A stretch of DNA of 64,000 nt from contig CAWDMB010000008.1 of the NCBI GenBank assembly GCA_963803375.1, positions 1 through 64,000 on the forward strand, read 5' to 3'. Shown piece after piece: positions 24,931-34,041 of the stretch. The stretch is from JAOPZW01 sp963803375 (GTDB lineage: Bacteria; Actinomycetota; Thermoleophilia; Solirubrobacterales; Solirubrobacteraceae). Under the pieces are notes generated by a model. It did not search any database, was not told where the DNA came from, and saw nothing but the letters and a program-made list of their open reading frames with translations. The position numbers were made by a program, and so were the translations under genes. Every line of letters starts with the position of its first letter. Within the stretch, counting starts at the first letter, position 1.

Positions 24931-27090
24931 CTACACGGCCCGCAGGCGACGGAACGGCCGTCCCTCGCGCAGCTCCCGCACGACCCCCTCGACGAGGCCG
25001 TCGGCGTCGCGGCGGCGGCCGTCGGTGACCGCGTCGACCAGCCCGCGCTTGCGCGCGATCAGCGCCGCCATCGTCTCGTCGATCGTGGCCGCGGCCAGCA
25101 GGTACCAGGCGGTGACGGCGTCGCGCTGGCCGATGCGGTGCAGGCGGTCCTCGGCCTGGTCGTGCATCGCCGGAGTCCACTCGAGCTCGAGGAACGCGAC
25201 ATTGGACGCGCGCGTGAGCGTGAGCCCCTGCCCGGCGACGCGGGTCGCGGCGACGAGCAGCTGCGGACCGTCCGGCCGCTGGAACGCCCCGACGGTCGCA
25301 TCCCGCTCGCCGAGCGCGTCGCGGCCGAGCAGGTGCGTGGCGCGCGGGAAGCGCTCGAGCACGGCCTGCTGGACCTCGAGGTGGCGGGCGAAGACGACGA
25401 GCGGCTCTCCCGAGGCCAGGAAGTCGTGGATCCAGCCCAGCGCGCCGGCGAGCTTGCCGCGCGCCGCCAGGCGCTGGAGCGTCCCGAGCTGCGCCAGGCG
25501 CTCGGCGCGCAGCGTGGCGGCGATCTTCGCGTTCAGCTCGGAGAGGTCGAGCGGCTGCTCGCGCAGCCAGGCGATGACGTCCTCCTCGGCGAGGCGGTAC
25601 TCGCGCTCGTTGGCGAGCTCGATCGGCACGACGACGCGGCGCTTGGCCGGCAGCTGGGGCAGGACCTCGGCCTTCGTCCGGCGCACGAAGCAGCGCCGGC
25701 GCAGGTGCCAGTGCAGGCGCTGCTCGGCGAGCTCGCCGCGGAACTCGCGGGCGAAGCGCGCGCCCGAGCCGAAGTCCTCCAGGCGGCCGAGGACCCGCAG
25801 CTGGCTGACGAGCTCCTCGGCGTGGTTGAGGACCGGCGTGCCGGTCAGCGCGAGGCGTAGCCCGTCGGGCGCGACGGCCTCGGCGAGCCGGCGCACCGCG
25901 CGCGTGCGCTTGGCCTGCGGGTTCTTGACGAGGTGCGACTCGTCGACCACGAGCGCGCGCGGGCGTAGCCGTCCGAGCGCCTCGCGCTGTGCGGCGACGA
26001 TCTCGAAGTTCACGATCGTGATCTCGTCGGTGGGCGGGACGGCCACGCGGCCGTGGACGACCGCCACGCCGCGGTGCGCCAGCCAGCGGCGCGCCTCGCG
26101 CTCCCACGTGAGCTTGAGCGACGCGGGGCAGACGACGACGGCCGGGAAGGCATCGTCGGCCTCGAGCGCCGCGAGCGCCTCGACCGTCTTGCCCAGGCCC
26201 TGCTCGTCGGCCAGGAACGTGCGCCGCGCGGCGAGCGCGTAGCGCACGGCGGCCCACTGGTAGGGAGCGAGCTCGCCGCCGAGGACGGCGGCGACGGCGT
26301 CGATCGGCGGCGCGGCGGTCGCCCGCGAGGCGCGGATCGTCGCAGCGGCCTCGTCGTGCTCGGCCCGCAGCGCGGCGAGCACGGATCGGGCGGTGGCGTC
26401 GACCGCCACGCCGTGGCGCGCCAGGAAGGCGTCGAGCGGCTCGACGACCCAGGGATCGAGCGGCATGCAGCGGCTCGCGTCCTCGGCGCCGGGGAGGCGC
26501 TCAAAGGCGGCGCCCGCGTCGTGATCCCAGAGGACGTCGAGGCGCAGGTGCTCCCCATCGACGCTCTCCGAGCGGCGCAGGCGGGCGGGCGGCGGCGGGT
26601 CCTCCCCGCGCTCGAGCGCCTCGACGCAACGCTGGGCGGCCGCGTCGAGACGCGCCGAACGCTCCTCGCCCAGCGCCCGGGCGCCCGCGAGCGTGAGCGG
26701 CGCGAGCACCACGCCGCCGCGCTCCGCGGCGTCCACGGCGAGCGGTGCGGGCGCCGTGCCGGTCAGCGTGCGCAGCACCCACCAGCCGCTGCCGTCGTGG
26801 CGCGTCGTCGTTACGCGCGCGACCCATCGGCGCTCGAGGCCGGCCAGCCACGCGTCCACGGCCGGCGAGGTCGTGAGCTCGGGAAACCGCTCCAGGACCC
26901 CGGCGACGTGGATCCCGGCCCAGTCGTCCGCCGGTGCCCACCACTCGCGCCGGTCCCAGTCGAAGCGCCGGCGCGGGATGCCTCGCACCTCGGCGACGAC
27001 GTGGGGGTCGTATGCAAAGGCGAGGACGACGACGCGCTCGCCGCCGTCGTCGCGCAGCTCGACGTTCGGGCGTTCGCCGGCGAGGCGCAT
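24931..27090 (-). CDS. SNF2-family ATPase, SMARCAL1/HARP-like
   Basis: A 719-aa DNA-dependent ATPase. A HARP-like N-terminal region (AYDPHVVAEVRGIPRRRFDW, then DRREWWAP) resembles the annealing-helicase module of SMARCAL1. The SNF2 motor begins near residue 270: LAPYQWAAVRYAL, Walker A as DEQGLGKT, motif II as VVDESHLVKN (DESH rather than DEAH), LTGTPVLN, and in the second lobe VAGQGLTLTRASNVAF and QAEDRLHRIGQRD. Such enzymes remodel forks or reanneal ssDNA. The ATG directly touches the 168-bp palindrome at 27091, leaving no room for an ordinary leader unless transcription starts within or beyond that element. Confidence 0.92.
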   Translation of the reverse strand: MRLAGERPNVELRDDGGERVVVLAFAYDPHVVAEVRGIPRRRFDWDRREWWAPADDWAGIHVAGVLERFPELTTSPAVDAWLAGLERRWVARVTTTRHDGSGWWVLRTLTGTAPAPLAVDAAERGGVVLAPLTLAGARALGEERSARLDAAAQRCVEALERGEDPPPPARLRRSESVDGEHLRLDVLWDHDAGAAFERLPGAEDASRCMPLDPWVVEPLDAFLARHGVAVDATARSVLAALRAEHDEAAATIRASRATAAPPIDAVAAVLGGELAPYQWAAVRYALAARRTFLADEQGLGKTVEALAALEADDAFPAVVVCPASLKLTWEREARRWLAHRGVAVVHGRVAVPPTDEITIVNFEIVAAQREALGRLRPRALVVDESHLVKNPQAKRTRAVRRLAEAVAPDGLRLALTGTPVLNHAEELVSQLRVLGRLEDFGSGARFAREFRGELAEQRLHWHLRRRCFVRRTKAEVLPQLPAKRRVVVPIELANEREYRLAEEDVIAWLREQPLDLSELNAKIAATLRAERLAQLGTLQRLAARGKLAGALGWIHDFLASGEPLVVFARHLEVQQAVLERFPRATHLLGRDALGERDATVGAFQRPDGPQLLVAATRVAGQGLTLTRASNVAFLELEWTPAMHDQAEDRLHRIGQRDAVTAWYLLAAATIDETMAALIARKRGLVDAVTDGRRRDADGLVEGVVRELREGRPFRRLRAV

Positions 27091-27258
27091 CTAGTGGGCC
27101 TTCTCGCAACGTTTGACCGCAAACGGCGGACGCCGATCACCGCCTGGCTTTGTCCTCGGTCGCGGCAATGGCTCCACCATTGCTCGCTCCCTGCGTCCTT
27201 GCCAGTCGGCGCCGGCGCCTCGCCGTTTCCGGCCCAACGTCACGAGAAGACCCACTAG
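27091..27258. repeat. 168-bp imperfect palindromic element
   Basis: Both ends read CTAGTGGG (27091-27098) and CCCACTAG (27251-27258), and the complementarity goes on inwards: CCTTCTCG with CGAGAAGA, AACGTTT with AACGT, CAAACGGCG with CGCCGTTTC, CTGGC with GCCAG, and at the centre GCAATGG with CCATTGC around a 5-base loop (27158-27176). The whole element can thus fold into one long hairpin with mismatches. It exactly fills the space between two leftward genes, providing the stop of the upstream one and abutting the ATG of the helicase. It may be a MITE-like or REP-like element or a structured RNA. Confidence 0.7.
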
Positions 27259-27758
27259 TGGACGAGGCCCTTGAGGGCGACGAGCACGGCGCCGAGCCCG
27301 CAGTTGGCGATCCCGGTCAGGACGGCCAGCGGCAGGGGCTGCCCCAGCCGGCGCCCGACGGCGAGCCCCCAGCCGAAGAGCTCGGCGAGGCCGAGCGCGA
27401 TCGCGACGTTCACGGCGGCGTCGCGCGAGAGGAGACCGACGACCCCGAGCGCCAGCCCGAGGGCGAGCGGCACCGCGGCCTGCACGAGCGGCCATTCGCC
27501 GACGACGGCCGCGCGGATGTCGGCGCGCCAGCTCGTCCTCCTCGAGCGCACGTGCTCGGCGAGGACCTCGGCGTAGACGTGGGCCAGCCAGAAGATGATC
27601 GCCGTGGCAAGCAGCCCGCCGAGGACGAAGCCGATCCCGTTGTCCGGATCGTCGGCGACGGCGAGCACGACGGCCAGCGCGAGAATCGTGCCGTAGACCG
27701 CGCGGGCCAGGCTCGGTTCCCCGGTCGGCGCGGCGGGGGCGGGCGGGGCGGGACGCAT
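27255..27758 (-). CDS. Small integral membrane protein
   Basis: A 167-aa protein with about four to five predicted membrane segments: VYGTILALAVVLAVA, IGFVLGGLLATAIIFWLAHV, LVQAAVPLALGLALGVVGLL, VNVAIALGLAELFGWGLAVG and LAVLTGIANCGLGAVLVAL. A charged loop (EHVRSRRTSWRADIR) lies after the second segment. I do not recognise a functional motif; similar proteins occur as uncharacterised membrane proteins in actinobacteria. The start at 27758 is the first ATG before a proline-rich cytoplasmic leader. Its TAG stop is contributed by the palindromic element. Confidence 0.75.
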   Translation of the reverse strand: MRPAPPAPAAPTGEPSLARAVYGTILALAVVLAVADDPDNGIGFVLGGLLATAIIFWLAHVYAEVLAEHVRSRRTSWRADIRAAVVGEWPLVQAAVPLALGLALGVVGLLSRDAAVNVAIALGLAELFGWGLAVGRRLGQPLPLAVLTGIANCGLGAVLVALKGLVH

Positions 27759-27962
27759 CGCGGCGCCATCGTACGCGCCGCCGCCCCGCGACGGGACGGG
27801 GTGCGCCGAGCACCCCGTCCGCGACGGCGCTGCTTCGATCTCGGGCCGCCCAAGGTGCGGCCGTCCGCACCGCGGAGGCGGAGGCGGGCTGCGAAGATCG
27901 ACGTGCCGCCTCGTGCCGCTCACCGCCGCGCCCCCGCCATCCCGCTCCGTCCCGCCGCCCAC

Positions 27963-29186
27963 GTGAGGCGCGCGGCAGCGGCTCTCGCCGTCCTCGCGGG
28001 CGTCGTCCTGCTGACGGGGTGCGGTGGCGACGGGGGCTGGGTCGCGCGCGACGTGCCCGGGCGCTATCCGTCGATCCAGGCCGCGGTCGACGCCGCGCGA
28101 CCGGGCGACCTCGTGCGCATCGCGCCCGGCGTGTACGAGCAGGCCGTGGTCGTCCCGCCGTCCAAGCGCGACGTCGTCATCCGCGGGGAAGATCGCGACC
28201 GCGTGGTCCTCGACGGCGGTCGCGGCCGGCGGGCGGTCGGGATCCTCGTGCGCGGTGGCGGCACCGCGGTCGAGAACCTCACCGTGCGCGGCTTTGGCAC
28301 GGCCGGGGTGGCCGTCGAGACGGCGCCGGGAGCGGCCAGGCCGCTGCGCGGCTGGCGCGTGAGCTACGTCACCGCGCTCGGCGACGGCCGGGTCGGGATC
28401 GCCGTGCGCGGCGCGAGCGGCGGGGCGATCGAGCACGTCCTCGCCCGCGGGCACACGCGCGCCGGCCTGCTGCTCGCCGACTGCGCGGCGTGCGACGCGA
28501 GGGTCCTCGACAGCGCGGCCGACCTCAACCGCGTGGGCCTCGAGGCGAGCAATGCGAGCGGCAACGTCATCGTCGCCCGTTCGCGCTTCCGGCGCAACCG
28601 CGTCGGCGTCGTGCTCACCGCCACGCGGAGGGACGAGGGAGCCGAGCCCCAGCGCGAGGTCACCGTCGCCGGCAACGTCATCGCCGACAACGACGACACC
28701 GGCGCGCCCGGCGGCGGCGAGCGCTTCGGCATCGGGGTGCTCGTCGACGGCGGTCGCCGCGACGCCGTCGCGCGCAACGTCATCGCCCGCCAGGTCGGGG
28801 CGGGTGTCCTGCTCGAGGGCTCGCCCGCGGGTCCGGCCGCCGAGGTCAGCGTTCAGGGCAACGTCCTCACCGGCGACGGCGTCGACCTCGCGCTCGTGCG
28901 CGGTCCGCACCAGCCGAGCTCGAAGGGGTCGTGCTTCGCCCAGAACCGCTTCACGAGCTCGCACCCCGTGGACATCGAGCGCCGTCTGCCCTGCCAGGTC
29001 GACGTCCCGCTGCCGCCCGGCGGGCTCCTGCTGCCGGCGCCGGCCCCAGGGGTCTCGCGGCCGCGGCGGCTGCGGGCGCCCCCGCGGCAGGCGCAGTTGC
29101 CGGGCGCGGGGGCGACGGCGCCGCGGCCCGCGCGGCCGCCGGCGCGCCTCGACGTCGCCCGGATCGGCGTGCCGGGCACGAGGTAG
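27963..29186 (+). CDS. Lipoprotein with right-handed beta-helix (NosD-like)
   Basis: A 407-aa exported protein. The GTG start gives a lipoprotein signal peptide, VRRAAAALAVLAGVVLLTGC, with lipobox L-T-G-C and the lipid-accepting Cys at residue 20. The mature part starts with the carbohydrate-binding-like YPSIQAAVDAARPGDLVRIA and PGVYEQAV motif of pectate-lyase-like proteins, then repeats short turns such as ENLTVRGFGTAGV, NASGNVIVARSRFRRNRVGV and VAGNVIADN that build a parallel beta-helix. The C-terminus is proline/alanine-rich and could span the wall. Role unknown; polysaccharide binding or processing is the usual guess. Confidence 0.85.
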   Translation: MRRAAAALAVLAGVVLLTGCGGDGGWVARDVPGRYPSIQAAVDAARPGDLVRIAPGVYEQAVVVPPSKRDVVIRGEDRDRVVLDGGRGRRAVGILVRGGGTAVENLTVRGFGTAGVAVETAPGAARPLRGWRVSYVTALGDGRVGIAVRGASGGAIEHVLARGHTRAGLLLADCAACDARVLDSAADLNRVGLEASNASGNVIVARSRFRRNRVGVVLTATRRDEGAEPQREVTVAGNVIADNDDTGAPGGGERFGIGVLVDGGRRDAVARNVIARQVGAGVLLEGSPAGPAAEVSVQGNVLTGDGVDLALVRGPHQPSSKGSCFAQNRFTSSHPVDIERRLPCQVDVPLPPGGLLLPAPAPGVSRPRRLRAPPRQAQLPGAGATAPRPARPPARLDVARIGVPGTR

Positions 29187-29330
29187 CTGTCCGGCCCGCG
29201 ACGAGCAGGGCTTCGGGACGAGCATCACCCGCTCGAGCCCGGTCTGGTTCACGCCATGATCGACTGCGAGGCGCGCGCACCCCGGTGATACCGTCGCGCG
29301 ACCCTCGCCCCACCCGACAAGGAGACGCAG

Positions 29331-30338
29331 ATGCAGATCGGCATGATCGGACTCGGCCGGATGGGCTCCAACATGGTGCGCCGCCTCATGCGCGCCGGTC
29401 ACGACTGCGTCGTGTTCGACCGCAGCGCGGCGACCGTCTCCGAGCTCGAGGGCGAGGGCGCGACCGGCGCGACCGAGCTCGCGGACTTCGTGGCCAAGCT
29501 CGCGGCGCCGCGGTCGATCTGCATGATGATCCCGGCCGGCTACGTCGACCAGACGCTCGAGGCGCTCCTCGAGCACCTTCATGCCGACGATACGGTCATT
29601 GACGGCGGCAACTCCGACTACCGCGACGACCTGCGCCGCTCCAAGGAGCTCGCCGAACGCGAGATCCACTACGTCGACATGGGCACGAGCGGCGGCGTCT
29701 TCGGCCTCGACCGCGGCTACTGCCTCATGATCGGCGGCGACGACGTCGCCGTGCAGCGGCTCGACCCGTTCTTCGCGGCGCTTGCGCCCGGCCGCGGCGC
29801 CGCGCCGCCCACGCCGGGGCGCCGGGAGGACGAGGGCACGGCGGCCGAGGGCTACCTGCACTGCGGCTCCAGCGGCGCCGGGCACTACGTGAAGATGGTC
29901 CACAACGGGATCGAGTACGGGCTGATGGCCGCGTACGCCGAAGGCCTGAACATCCTGCACCACGCCAGCGTCGGCGCCCACGAGCACGAGGTCGACGCGG
30001 AGACCACGCCGATGCGCGAGCCCGAGCTCTACCGCTACGAGTTCGACCTCCCCGAGATCACCGAGGTCTGGCGGCGCGGCAGCGTCATCTCCTCGTGGTT
30101 GCTCGACCTCACCGCGCAGGCCCTGCACACGAGCCCGTCGCTCGAGGACTTCGGCGGGCGCGTCTCGGACTCGGGCGAGGGCCGCTGGACGGCGCTGGCG
30201 GCCATCGACACCGGCGCCCCGGCGCCGGTGCTCACGACCGCGCTCTTCGCCCGCTTCGCCTCGCGCGGCGAGGCCGACTTCGGCAACCGCGCGCTGTCAG
30301 CCATGCGCCTGGGCTTCGGCGGTCACCTGGAGCAGTAG
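29331..30338 (+). CDS. gnd: 6-phosphogluconate dehydrogenase, decarboxylating
   Basis: A 335-aa enzyme of the short (about 300-340 aa) 6PGDH class. It oxidises 6-phosphogluconate to ribulose 5-phosphate, giving NAD(P)H in the pentose phosphate path. The cofactor site is GMIGLGRMGSNM (residues 4-15), VIDGGNSDY follows, then the substrate motif DMGTSGGVFGLDRG, and the catalytic lysine is in HYVKMVHNGIEYG. A 20-residue insertion (PGRGAAPPTPGRRED) lies before GYLHCGSSGAGH. AAGGAGA precedes the ATG. There is no operon partner. Confidence 0.95.
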   Translation: MQIGMIGLGRMGSNMVRRLMRAGHDCVVFDRSAATVSELEGEGATGATELADFVAKLAAPRSICMMIPAGYVDQTLEALLEHLHADDTVIDGGNSDYRDDLRRSKELAEREIHYVDMGTSGGVFGLDRGYCLMIGGDDVAVQRLDPFFAALAPGRGAAPPTPGRREDEGTAAEGYLHCGSSGAGHYVKMVHNGIEYGLMAAYAEGLNILHHASVGAHEHEVDAETTPMREPELYRYEFDLPEITEVWRRGSVISSWLLDLTAQALHTSPSLEDFGGRVSDSGEGRWTALAAIDTGAPAPVLTTALFARFASRGEADFGNRALSAMRLGFGGHLEQ

Positions 30339-30426
30339 CGGCCCGAGCGCCCGCTCGCCGGGGCACAATGCGCGCGTGCCCCGGGTCCGCGCGATCGGGC
30401 CGACGAGGCGCTCGGCGAGGTGGTCG

Positions 30427-32190
30427 CTAGGCGCTCAGCGCCCGCGTGATCGTCCGCGCGTAGAGCTGGACGCCGCGCTGCGTGAGGTGGACGCCGTCCC
30501 AGAAGACGTCGCCACCGCCGCGAGCGCTCACGGCGTTCCAGTCCGCGAGGGCCGCCTCCGGCCAGCCCTCGACGGCTGCGCGCAGGCGGCTGTTGACCTC
30601 GTCCTGCCAGCGGCGCGGCACATGGACGTTGACGAGGACGACGCGCCGCACTCCGTGCAGGACGTCGCGGAGCTGGCCGAGCTCGTCGCCGACGAGCGGC
30701 CCGTTGTTGCCCAGCTGCACGATCACGCGGTCGGGGAGCCGGCCGGCCGCGCGCAGGCTACGCAGCTCGGCGACGATCGCGGCCGGCTGGCGCGCGACGC
30801 CGGCGTCGATGCTCGTGCGCGGTCCCAGGGCCCGGATCAGCCCGTCGGCGGCGCCGAGCATGACCGAGTCGCCGATGGCGAGCGCGGGCGCGCCGGCGAG
30901 CGGCGCGCCGCCGTTGGCCGGCGACACCTTCACCGCCGGCGCGGTGCGCGCGATCGAGGCCAGCGCGGGACTCGGGGGCGGGGCGGGGGAGGCGAACCCC
31001 CACACGAGCGCCGCGAGCAGCGCTGCCGCGGCGCCCGCGAGCCCGAGGCGTGCGCGCGGGCGGGCGGCCGCCAGCGCCCCGCGCCAGCCCGCGAGCGCCC
31101 CGCCGCGGCGGATCGGCTGCTCGACCCACGTGTACGAGGCCGCGGCGAGCGCGACGGTCACGGCGGCTTGGGCGCAGACGAGCAGCGGGCCGCCGACCGG
31201 CACGTCGACGTGCGGGCGGGTCACTGTGAGCACGGGCCAGTGCCACAGATAGATCCCGTAGCTGCGGACGCCGAGCCAGCGCAGCGGCTCGACGCCGAGC
31301 ACGCGGCCGAGCCGCGCGGCCGGGTGCACGAGCACGGCGATGACGAGTGCGGAGGCCGCGGCCACGACCAGGAAGCCGCCGCGGTAGAGCGCCGGGTCGA
31401 AGCTCTGCACGCGCCAGAAGACGACGAGCAGCGCCGCGAGGCCGGCCGCGCCGGCTAGGTCGAGCACGAACGCGGCGCCGGTCCCCGTCCGAGCCGTGAT
31501 CTGCCCGGGACGCCAGGCGAAGGCGAGCAGGACCCCGACGATGAGTCCGATCGCCCGCGTGTCGGTCCCGTAGAAGACGCGCGAGGGGTCGGCGCCCGGC
31601 GTGAACAGCAGCGCCATCAGGACTGTCGAGGCCACCGCCGCCGCCGCCACGGCGATCAGCAGCCGTCGGCGGCCCAGGAGCACGAGCCCGGCGACGAGCA
31701 GCACGGGCCACAGCAGGTAGAACTGCTCCTCGACGGCCAGCGACCACAGGTGCTGGAGCAGCGGCGGGCGCCCGAAGGCCTCGAAGTACGACTGGTGGCC
31801 AAGCACGAGGTGCCAGTTCATGACGTACGCGGCGGCGGCGAGCGCATCGCCGCGTACGCGTGCGAGGTCGTGGCGCAGGAAGAGCGCGGCGACCACGAGG
31901 CAGACGCCGAGCAGGACGAAGACCGCGGGCAGCAGGCGCCGCGCGCGCCGCAGCCAGAAGCGGCGGACGTCGATCCGCCCGCTCGCCTCCCACTCCGCCA
32001 GCAGCAGCGACGTGATGAGGAACCCGCTGATGACGAGGAAGACGTCGACGCCGAGAAACCCCCCGGGCATCCACGGCGCGTCGGCGTGATAGAGGAAGAC
32101 GGCGCCGACCGCGAGCGCGCGCAGGCCGTCGACCCCCGGCAGGTAGGGCAGTCGCGGCGCTTCTCGAGAACGGGGGTCGAAGGTGCTCAC
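30427..32190 (-). CDS. OafA-type acyltransferase with C-terminal SGNH domain
   Basis: A 587-aa membrane enzyme that O-acylates cell-surface glycans. Residues about 15-370 form the acyltransferase-3 domain with about ten membrane spans: PGVDGLRALAVGAVFLYHAD at the start (active histidine), GVDVFLVISGFLIT, then HLWSLAVEEQFYLLWP. After a short linker the C-terminal SGNH hydrolase-like part has ALAIGDSVMLGA (Ser) and DGVHLTQRG (Asp-His). Fusion of both is well known and passes the acyl group to the outer face. GTG at 32190 is the best start since the first helix begins 25 residues later; an upstream open frame has no support. Confidence 0.93.
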   Translation of the reverse strand: MSTFDPRSREAPRLPYLPGVDGLRALAVGAVFLYHADAPWMPGGFLGVDVFLVISGFLITSLLLAEWEASGRIDVRRFWLRRARRLLPAVFVLLGVCLVVAALFLRHDLARVRGDALAAAAYVMNWHLVLGHQSYFEAFGRPPLLQHLWSLAVEEQFYLLWPVLLVAGLVLLGRRRLLIAVAAAAVASTVLMALLFTPGADPSRVFYGTDTRAIGLIVGVLLAFAWRPGQITARTGTGAAFVLDLAGAAGLAALLVVFWRVQSFDPALYRGGFLVVAAASALVIAVLVHPAARLGRVLGVEPLRWLGVRSYGIYLWHWPVLTVTRPHVDVPVGGPLLVCAQAAVTVALAAASYTWVEQPIRRGGALAGWRGALAAARPRARLGLAGAAAALLAALVWGFASPAPPPSPALASIARTAPAVKVSPANGGAPLAGAPALAIGDSVMLGAADGLIRALGPRTSIDAGVARQPAAIVAELRSLRAAGRLPDRVIVQLGNNGPLVGDELGQLRDVLHGVRRVVLVNVHVPRRWQDEVNSRLRAAVEGWPEAALADWNAVSARGGGDVFWDGVHLTQRGVQLYARTITRALSA

Positions 32191-32239
32191 CGGAGCCGTC
32201 CCACGATACCCACCGTCGCGGGCGTGGCGGCGCGCGAAT

Positions 32240-32571
32240 GCGGTTCTGCGAACGCGCGTCAGGCCGTCTTTGCCCTGCTCAGGCCGTTGGTCGCCGCCAT
32301 GTCCTGCTCGCCCTCGCCGGCCTCGACGGCTTCGCGCAGCCGGCCCGCCACCGCGCGGGGGACGGGCAGATCCCGGCGGCGGCGACGGCGTCCCAGACGC
32401 GCTCGAGCGCCTCCTCGCGATCCTCGGCCAAGAGCGCGATCGCGAACAGCCCCGTCTCGGATCGTCACCGCGCCGGGCAGGTCGTCGGACCCCGACGGCA
32501 CCCAGGGCCTCGACGACTCCCGCGAGCGCGGCGGGGACGCCGACGAGCGGCGCCGCCGTGGAGCCGGCCAC
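32240..32571 (-). pseudogene. Possible multiply frameshifted gene, unknown function
   Basis: Three frames in succession give protein-like text: MAGSTAAPLVGVPAALAGVV, then VPSGSDDLPGAVTIR, then ETGLFAIALLAEDREEALE with RVWDAVAAAG, then LPVPRAVAGRLREAVEAGEG to the stop near 32259. Joined, they would make a protein of about 105 aa. Two or more single-base shifts are needed. I do not recognise a family, and chance frames in GC-rich DNA could produce this. Confidence 0.25.
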
Positions 32572-32583
32572 GTGGCACGGACG

Positions 32584-32826
32584 CTAGCTGTCGTCGGCGC
32601 CGCGGCGGCGGGCGAGCTCGCGGGCGAGGTCGATGGCCCTCACGTCGTGCTCGCCGGGCAGCTTGGCCAGCACCTCGAGCACGACGCCCTGGACGTCGCG
32701 CTCGTCGTGGCCGAGGTCGTCCGCGAGCGCCTTCAGCGCGGTGTAAGTGACCTTGAGCTGCGCCGCGGTGAGCTCGAGCCGGTAGGCCGGCTCGTCGGTG
32801 CCGATGAGGTCCCCGCCGTTCGCCAT
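32584..32826 (-). CDS. Small protein of unknown function
   Basis: An 80-aa acidic helical protein: MANGGDLIGTDEPAYRLELT, AAQLKVTYTALKALADDLGH, then VVLEVLAKLPGEHDVRAIDL and a basic end. No cysteine, membrane segment or known motif is seen. The long central helix and even charge pattern make a real gene likely, and codon use (C/G at third positions) matches the genome. It stands between the acyltransferase and protease genes on the same strand. Confidence 0.65.
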   Translation of the reverse strand: MANGGDLIGTDEPAYRLELTAAQLKVTYTALKALADDLGHDERDVQGVVLEVLAKLPGEHDVRAIDLARELARRRGADDS

Positions 32827-33032
32827 GGCCCGGACCTTATCGAGGCGAGCAGCTCAGCCCAGCGGTGCGAAGCGCGCGGTGAAGTGACGCAGCGCCTGGG
32901 GCCGCGAGACGATCCGCAGGCTCCGCACGTCGCCCGTGCGCGCGGGCGCCCACGAGGTCCGGCCCGGCGGCGTCCTCGTGCGCGCTCGATCCCGGCCGGA
33001 GGAGGGCTCCGCCCGCTCGCCGCGGCCTCCCG

Positions 33033-33929
33033 CTAGCCGAGACCCAGGCCGGGGCCGTAGGGCACGGCGCCACCGTACGGGTCTGGCTGCTCCCGGCCGT
33101 ACCGGTCGGCCTGCTGGCCGTAGGGGTCGCTCTGCTCCTGCGCGCTCGTGTCGGGCGCCAGCTTGCCGGTCTTCGCTTGCTCGAGGAAGGTCGCGACGGT
33201 GTTCGACGGGATCGCGAAGCCGATGCCGACGTTGCCGCCCTGGCCGGCGCCCGAGCCGGTGGCGATCTGCGCGTTGACGCCGATGACCTTGCCGGCTGCG
33301 TCGAGCAGCACGCCGCCCGAGTTGCCGGGGTTCAGCGCGGCGTCGGTCTGGATCGCGCCGCTGATGGTCGCGCCGTTGGGCGCCTGCAGGTCGCGGTTCA
33401 GCGCCGAGACGATGCCCGTCGTCAGCGTGTGGTCGAGCCCGTAGGGGTTGCCGATCGCGTAGGTCGCGTCCCCCACGCTGACCGACGAGGAGTCGCCGAG
33501 CGAGAGCGTCGGCAGGTCGCTCGCGTCGACCTTGAGCAGCGCGAGGTCGTGCGCGGGGTCGACGCCGACGACCTCGGCGGCCTTCGCCTTGCCCGAGGTA
33601 CCGATCTTGACCTGGACCTGGCCGGCGCCGTCGACGACATGGTCGTTGGTGACGATCAGGCCGTCGGCCGAGACGACGAAGCCCGAGCCGGTCGCCTGGC
33701 CCTCGGCGGTGTCGGCGACGACGTAGACGACTGCGTCCTTCGCGCCGTCGTAGACGCGCTTGGCCGTCGAGCCGTCGTCGGCGACCGCCCGGGTGGCGGT
33801 TGCCGGCCGCTCCGCAGCCGTGGTCGCGGACGAGGAGCGGGTGTCGAGGAGCTCGTGGGTGAGGACGCCGCCCGCGCCGGCGGCGAGGATGGCGGCGACG
33901 CCGCCGGCGAGCACGTTTCGGATGTTCAT
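33033..33929 (-). CDS. HtrA/DegP-type secreted serine protease, no PDZ
   Basis: A 298-aa trypsin-like protease for extracytoplasmic protein quality control. An N-terminal hydrophobic segment (VLAGGVAAILAAGAGGVL) is a signal anchor. The catalytic triad is His97 (TNDHVVDG), Asp128 (DPAHDLALLKV) and Ser204 (NPGNSGGVLLD). Most relatives carry one PDZ domain after the protease; here it is replaced by a 40-residue tail rich in P, Y, G and D (SDPYGQQADRYGREQPDPYG). That tail is low complexity and might bind the wall or act as a spacer. The ATG at 33929 fits the signal segment. Confidence 0.9.
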   Translation of the reverse strand: MNIRNVLAGGVAAILAAGAGGVLTHELLDTRSSSATTAAERPATATRAVADDGSTAKRVYDGAKDAVVYVVADTAEGQATGSGFVVSADGLIVTNDHVVDGAGQVQVKIGTSGKAKAAEVVGVDPAHDLALLKVDASDLPTLSLGDSSSVSVGDATYAIGNPYGLDHTLTTGIVSALNRDLQAPNGATISGAIQTDAALNPGNSGGVLLDAAGKVIGVNAQIATGSGAGQGGNVGIGFAIPSNTVATFLEQAKTGKLAPDTSAQEQSDPYGQQADRYGREQPDPYGGAVPYGPGLGLG

Positions 33930-34041
33930 GCGCGTGAGCGTGCGACAGCGACCTGCACGGCGCCTAAGGCGATCGGCAAGGATCCGTAAGAGTCGCGCAG
34001 CGCTCGCCGGGCCTGCGCGACGTCTAGGCTCCGCGTCCGCG

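Noticed and set aside
27759..30128. Minus-strand open frame extending upstream of the small membrane protein through the lipoprotein and gnd genes
   Set aside because: Only the last 167 codons have membrane-protein character; the rest is antisense to recognised genes, so the start was set at 27758.
30338..31458. Plus-strand frame antisense to the acyltransferase
   Set aside because: No recognisable domain, and the minus strand encodes an evident OafA-type enzyme.
32855..32940. Minus-strand tail VRSLRIVSRPQALRHFTARF ending in APLG and a stop
   Set aside because: Protein-like but short, without a start and unplaced; it may be a trace of a lost gene.
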